64,000 nucleotides of DNA from Mesobaculum littorinae. GTDB taxonomy: Bacteria > Pseudomonadota > Alphaproteobacteria > Rhodobacterales > Rhodobacteraceae. A program made the position numbers and the translations under genes. The stretch is taken from assembly GCF_004011175.1 (NCBI RefSeq), contig NZ_RQXX01000004.1:1-64000 (forward strand). Reading direction: 5' to 3'. Shown piece by piece: positions 60,491 through 64,000 of the stretch; positions within the stretch are counted from its first letter, which is position 1; each line of letters begins with the position of its first letter. A model generated the notes under the pieces. That model searched no databases. It was not told the origin of the DNA and worked only from the letters and a program-made list of their open reading frames with translations.

Positions 60491-61207
60491 TCAGGCATCC
60501 GGTGCGAAGCAGGCGGCGCGGCCGTCCGCGGCGATTGTCGCGGCCCCGTCGCGGATCTGAGCCGCGCGCCGGCGCACCCTGTCGGACGGGCGCAGCGGCG
60601 ACCAGTCCTTGGGGTCGGGCAGGATCGCGGCCAGATAGGCGGCCTGCCCCGCGCTCAGGTCCGCGGCACGCACGCCGTAGTAGTGCCGCGCCGCGGCCTC
60701 GACGCCGAAGACGCCCGCGTCGAACTCGGCCACGTTGAGATAGACCTCGAGGATGCGCCGCTTGGACCAGGCCGCTTCGACCAGCGGGGTCAGCGCGGCC
60801 TCCAGCGCCTTGCGCGGCCAGCTGCGGCCCTGCCACAGGTAGACGTTCTTCACGGTCTGCTGGCTGATGGTCGAGCCGCCGCGCGACGCGCCCGCGTCCA
60901 GCGCGGCCCGGATCGCGCCGATATCGAAACCCCAGTGGGCGCAGAAATTGGCGTCCTCGGCAGCGACGACCGACCGCTGCATCACCGGGGCGATGGCGTC
61001 GATCGCCACCCATTCGTGTGACACCCCGCCCAGCCGCCGCGATTCCGCGGCCATGTAGGGCGTTGTCGGCGGATTGATGAAGTCGAAGGCGAGGATCCCC
61101 AGCGCGACAAGGCACAGCACCGCCAGCGCCCCCCGCAGCGCCCAGCGCATCAGCCAGCGCATGGGCCGGGGCCTGGCTTTCGCCGTCTTCTTGCTTCGCC
61201 TGGCCAC
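60491..61207 (-). CDS. mtgA: Monofunctional biosynthetic peptidoglycan transglycosylase MtgA
   Basis: A 238-residue family GT51 enzyme that polymerises lipid II into glycan strands at the inner membrane. One N-terminal transmembrane segment (WALRGALAVLCLVALGILAF) follows a basic tail. The five GT51 motifs are recognisable: EDANFCAHWGFD with the catalytic Glu, GGSTISQQTVKN, RKALEAALT, RRILEVYLN and GVEAAARHYYG. No transpeptidase domain is present. A GTG start is used because no well-placed ATG lies before the anchor; the ATG at 61162 within the tail is an alternative. Neighbour gltB is on the same strand, 234 bases away. Confidence 0.9.
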   Translation of the reverse strand: MARRSKKTAKARPRPMRWLMRWALRGALAVLCLVALGILAFDFINPPTTPYMAAESRRLGGVSHEWVAIDAIAPVMQRSVVAAEDANFCAHWGFDIGAIRAALDAGASRGGSTISQQTVKNVYLWQGRSWPRKALEAALTPLVEAAWSKRRILEVYLNVAEFDAGVFGVEAAARHYYGVRAADLSAGQAAYLAAILPDPKDWSPLRPSDRVRRRAAQIRDGAATIAADGRAACFAPDA

Positions 61208-61381
61208 CTGCGCGCCTGCCCCGCCCTGTGTTCGACCGTCCCCTACCCGAAGCTGCACCCTATCCGATGCGCCCGGCGGCGGGTCAAGCCGCCCGTCCCG
61301 GTTGCCGGGGACTGTGCCCCGGGCGCCCCGCGGGGGCCACGCGCCGGGCCGGGGCATACGGCCCCGGCGCGCGATGTGAAA

Positions 61382-61412
61382 CGGCCGGCCACCCCGGGGG
61401 GGCAGCCGGCCG
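61382..61412 (-). terminator. Hairpin downstream of gltB
   Basis: CGGCCGGC (61382-61389) and GCCGGCCG (61405-61412) pair perfectly about 30 bases after the gltB stop. On the minus strand the stem is followed by only three U. Candidate terminator. Confidence 0.42.
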
Positions 61413-61441
61413 CGATTGCGATCAGGCGGCAGGCGCCCGCA

Positions 61442-64000
61442 TCACTCGGCCGGGACCTGCGCCTCTTCGATACCCAGGGGGTGCGACAGGTGGGCCAGCA
61501 TCTCCCGCGGGCAGACCTGCAGGAAGCTGCCGCGCGACTCCTCCCAGTGCTGCAGGATGTCGGCGGCGCGCCGGCTCTTGGTTTCGGCCAGGTGCCTCTC
61601 GATCAGGCCCTTCAGCTCGGCCTCCCAGTGCTCCTGGGTCACGGGGCAGGTCACCAGCGTCTCCATGTTCATGAGCGTCTGCGCCTTGCCCTCGGGGTCC
61701 CAGAGATAGGCCATGCCGCCGGTCATCCCGGCACCGAAGTTGGCGCCGATCTCGCCCAGGATCACCGCGATGCCGCCGGTCATGTATTCACAGCCGTTCG
61801 AGCCGCAGCCCTCGATCACCGTATGGGCGCCCGAGTTGCGCACGGCAAAGCGTTCACCCGCACGCCCGGCGGCGAAGAGGTAGCCGCCCGTCGCCCCGTA
61901 AAGCACGGTGTTGCCGATGATCGTGTTGTCCGCCGCCACCAGCGGCGAATGCATCGGCGGCCGCACCACCACCGTGGCGCCCGACAGCCCCTTGGCGACA
62001 TAGTCGTTGGCATCGCCAGACACCTCGAGCTTCAGCCCCGGGGCGCCGAAGGCCCCCAGCGACTGCCCCGCACTGCCCGTCAGCTTGACATGCAGGTGGT
62101 CGGGCTGCAGCGCGTTGCGCATGCCGAACCGGCTGACGATATGGCTCGAGGTGCGGGCCCCGATGGTGCGGTAGGTGTTCCGCACCGCGTAGGACAGCTG
62201 CATCTTCTCGCCGTCATTCAGGAACCGCGCGGCGTCCTTGACGATATCGGCGTCGAGCGTGTCGAGCGTCGCCGTCCGGGCCCGGTCGCGGTCGTAGGAG
62301 ATGCGGTTGGTGCCGTCGACGGTGATCAGCAGCGGGTTGAGATCGAGGTCGTCGAGATGCGCCGACCCGCGGCTGACCTGGCTGAGCAGGTCGGCCCGCC
62401 CGATCACCTCGTCGAGGCTGCGCGCCCCGATTTGGCTGAGGATCTCGCGCACCTCCTGGGCGTAGAAGGTGATGAGGTTCACCACCTTTTCGGCCGACCC
62501 GGTGAACTTCTCGCGCAGGCGTTCGTCCTGCGTGCAGACCCCCACCGGGCAGGTGTTGGACTGGCACTGACGCACCATGATGCAGCCCATCGCGATCAGC
62601 GCGGCGGTGCCGATGCCGTATTCCTCGGCCCCCATCATCGCCGCCATGACGATGTCGCGCCCGGTGCGCAGCCCGCCGTCGGTGCGCAGAGTCACCCGCT
62701 CGCGCAGGTTGTTCATCGCCAGCACCTGGTGCGCCTCGGTCAGGCCCATCTCCCACGGCAGGCCCGCGTACTTGATCGAGGTCGCAGGCGACGCCCCCGT
62801 CCCGCCGTTGTGGCCCGAGATCAGGATGACGTCGGCCTTGGCCTTGGCGACGCCCGCGGCGATCGTGCCGACACCGCTTGAGGCCACCAGCTTGACCGTC
62901 ACCTTGGCGCGCGGGTTGATCTGCTTGAGGTCGTAGATCAGCTGCGCGAGGTCCTCGATCGAGTAGATGTCGTGGTGCGGCGGCGGCGAGATCAGCGTCA
63001 CGCCGGGGGTCGAGTGCCGCAGCCGGGCGATCAGCTTGGTGACCTTCATGCCGGGCAGCTGCCCGCCCTCGCCGGGCTTGGCGCCCTGCGCGACCTTGAT
63101 CTCAAGCTCCTCGCACTGGTTGAGGTACTCTGCCGTCACCCCGAAGCGGCCCGAGGCGACCTGCTTGATCTTCGCCGACGGGTTGTCGCCGTTGCTTTCG
63201 GGAACGAAATGCGCCGGATCCTCGCCACCCTCGCCGCTGTCGGATTTCGCGCCGATGCGGTTCATCGCGACGTTCAGCGTCTTGTGCGCCTCGGGCGACA
63301 GCGCGCCCAGCGACATGCCCGGCGTCACGAACCGCTTGCGGATCGAAGTGATGCTCTCCACCTCCTCGATCGGCACCGGCTTGCCCAGCGGCTTGATATC
63401 CAGAAGGTCGCGCAGGTGGATCGGCGCCTGCGAGCGCATCTTGGCCGAATACTGCTTCCACAGTTCAAAGGACGCGCGGTCGCAGGCGGCCTGCAGCATG
63501 TGCATGCCCTGCGCCTCCCACGCGTGGGTCTCGCCCGACCTCCGGGCCTTGTAGAACCCGCCGATGGGCAGCACGGCGACGCCGCCACCGGCCGAGCGGA
63601 AGCCGCGGTCATGCACCGCCGTCAGGCTTTTCTGGATGCCGGACACACCGATGCCCGAGATCCGGCTGTGCATGCCGGGGAAATACTCGGCCACCATCGC
63701 GCGGCTGAGGCCCACCGCCTCGAAGTTCAGACCGCCGCGATAGGAGGAGATCACCGAGATCCCCATCTTCGCCATGATCTTGAGCAGCCCCATGTCGATG
63801 GCGGTGCGATAGCGCGCCACGGCATCGGTCAGGCTGCCGTCGATCAGGCCGCGTTCGATCCGGTCGGCGATGCTGTCCTCGGCGAGGTAGGCGTTCACCG
63901 TGGTCGCGCCGCAGCCGATCAGCACGGCAAAGTAATGCGGGTCAATGCACTCCGCCGACCGCACGTTCAGCGAACAGAAGGTGCGCAGGCCCTTCTGCGT
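61442..64000 (-). CDS. gltB: Glutamate synthase (NADPH) large subunit GltB, C-terminal part
   Basis: The protein runs off the right edge; about 853 C-terminal residues of a usual 1500 are present. GltB makes two glutamates from glutamine and 2-oxoglutarate with electrons from GltD. The visible part starts in the central domain (FCSLNVRSAECIDPHY, GCGATTVNAYLAED), continues through the FMN-barrel domain (LISPPPHHDIYSIEDLAQLI, SGHNGGTGASPATS), the 3Fe-4S cluster site CIMVRQCQSNTCPVGVC, and ends in the right-handed beta-helix GXGXG domain (GATGGYLFAAGRAGERFAVRN, split). The N-terminal glutaminase domain and gene start lie outside. No frameshift is seen in the part present. Confidence 0.96.
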   Translation of the reverse strand, partial: TQKGLRTFCSLNVRSAECIDPHYFAVLIGCGATTVNAYLAEDSIADRIERGLIDGSLTDAVARYRTAIDMGLLKIMAKMGISVISSYRGGLNFEAVGLSRAMVAEYFPGMHSRISGIGVSGIQKSLTAVHDRGFRSAGGGVAVLPIGGFYKARRSGETHAWEAQGMHMLQAACDRASFELWKQYSAKMRSQAPIHLRDLLDIKPLGKPVPIEEVESITSIRKRFVTPGMSLGALSPEAHKTLNVAMNRIGAKSDSGEGGEDPAHFVPESNGDNPSAKIKQVASGRFGVTAEYLNQCEELEIKVAQGAKPGEGGQLPGMKVTKLIARLRHSTPGVTLISPPPHHDIYSIEDLAQLIYDLKQINPRAKVTVKLVASSGVGTIAAGVAKAKADVILISGHNGGTGASPATSIKYAGLPWEMGLTEAHQVLAMNNLRERVTLRTDGGLRTGRDIVMAAMMGAEEYGIGTAALIAMGCIMVRQCQSNTCPVGVCTQDERLREKFTGSAEKVVNLITFYAQEVREILSQIGARSLDEVIGRADLLSQVSRGSAHLDDLDLNPLLITVDGTNRISYDRDRARTATLDTLDADIVKDAARFLNDGEKMQLSYAVRNTYRTIGARTSSHIVSRFGMRNALQPDHLHVKLTGSAGQSLGAFGAPGLKLEVSGDANDYVAKGLSGATVVVRPPMHSPLVAADNTIIGNTVLYGATGGYLFAAGRAGERFAVRNSGAHTVIEGCGSNGCEYMTGGIAVILGEIGANFGAGMTGGMAYLWDPEGKAQTLMNMETLVTCPVTQEHWEAELKGLIERHLAETKSRRAADILQHWEESRGSFLQVCPREMLAHLSHPLGIEEAQVPAE

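Noticed and set aside
1-64000. CRISPR arrays, insertion sequences, prophage or integrative element ends
   Set aside because: No regularly spaced repeats, transposase, integrase or att-like duplications were seen by reading; the single phage-like motif protein stands alone.

Overview
The window is a high-GC, gene-dense chromosomal segment that looks like an alphaproteobacterium of the Rhodobacteraceae (Rhodobacter/Roseobacter group). The grounds are a tungsten/molybdenum NAD-dependent formate dehydrogenase operon in the order fdsG-fdsB-fdsA-fdhD-fdsD, a bacterial petABC cytochrome bc1 operon together with the petP/petR regulator pair known from Rhodobacter, a GST-like FzlA candidate, and several small families typical of the group. 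No taxonomic search could be run. I see no rRNA, tRNA, insertion sequence, integrase or CRISPR array, so this reads as ordinary chromosome with two accessory catabolic islands.

Layout. 1-7.3 kb: fds operon plus a LysR regulator, all on the minus strand. 7.5-10.4 kb: a Tat-type L,D-transpeptidase, a TerC/DUF475 membrane protein and a secreted alpha/beta hydrolase. 10.4-22.1 kb: island 1, a peptide/opine-type ABC importer divergent from a cytoplasmic BNR (sialidase-fold) protein, an iron-type alcohol dehydrogenase and a DapA-family aldolase, then a FadR-type regulator co-transcribed with a DUF1537 four-carbon acid sugar kinase and divergent from a PdxA2-type dehydrogenase. The kinase/PdxA2 pair matches the known route from a tetronate to dihydroxyacetone phosphate. 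22.2-32.1 kb: island 2, an amino-sugar cluster with two divergent operons. The minus-strand operon encodes MurQ, a sugar ABC importer and an AmiE/YbbE-like serine hydrolase; the plus-strand operon encodes a BadF-type kinase (MurK/NagK-like), a HutC-type GntR regulator, NagA and NagB. Together they make a plausible PTS-free route from imported MurNAc or MurNAc-peptide to fructose 6-phosphate.

32.3-39 kb: HU protein, an EamA permease, a thioredoxin-like protein, aroC, and a TPP-riboswitch-controlled thiBPQ thiamine importer. 39.2-44.4 kb: petABC, a glutathione transferase, a small protein with a phage-like motif, and a YeeZ-like NAD-dependent epimerase. 44.5-51.2 kb: isoprenoid genes (dxs, ispA) with xseB and a histone deacetylase-like gene, interleaved with DUF4186, an IMPACT/YigZ protein, and a voltage-gated-type potassium channel that ends in a zinc ribbon. 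52-64 kb: petR/petP, a branched-chain aminotransferase, a glyoxalase-fold protein, an EamA permease with a long disordered N-terminus coupled to an App1-type phosphatase, queG, fzlA-like, mtgA, and the C-terminal part of gltB running off the right edge.

Regulation visible in the sequence: one clear riboswitch, several good intrinsic terminators, and a set of inverted repeats in divergent promoter regions that are candidate operators for the adjacent LysR, FadR, HutC and MarR regulators. Translational coupling by ATGA/GTGA overlaps is common and was used to fix several start codons.
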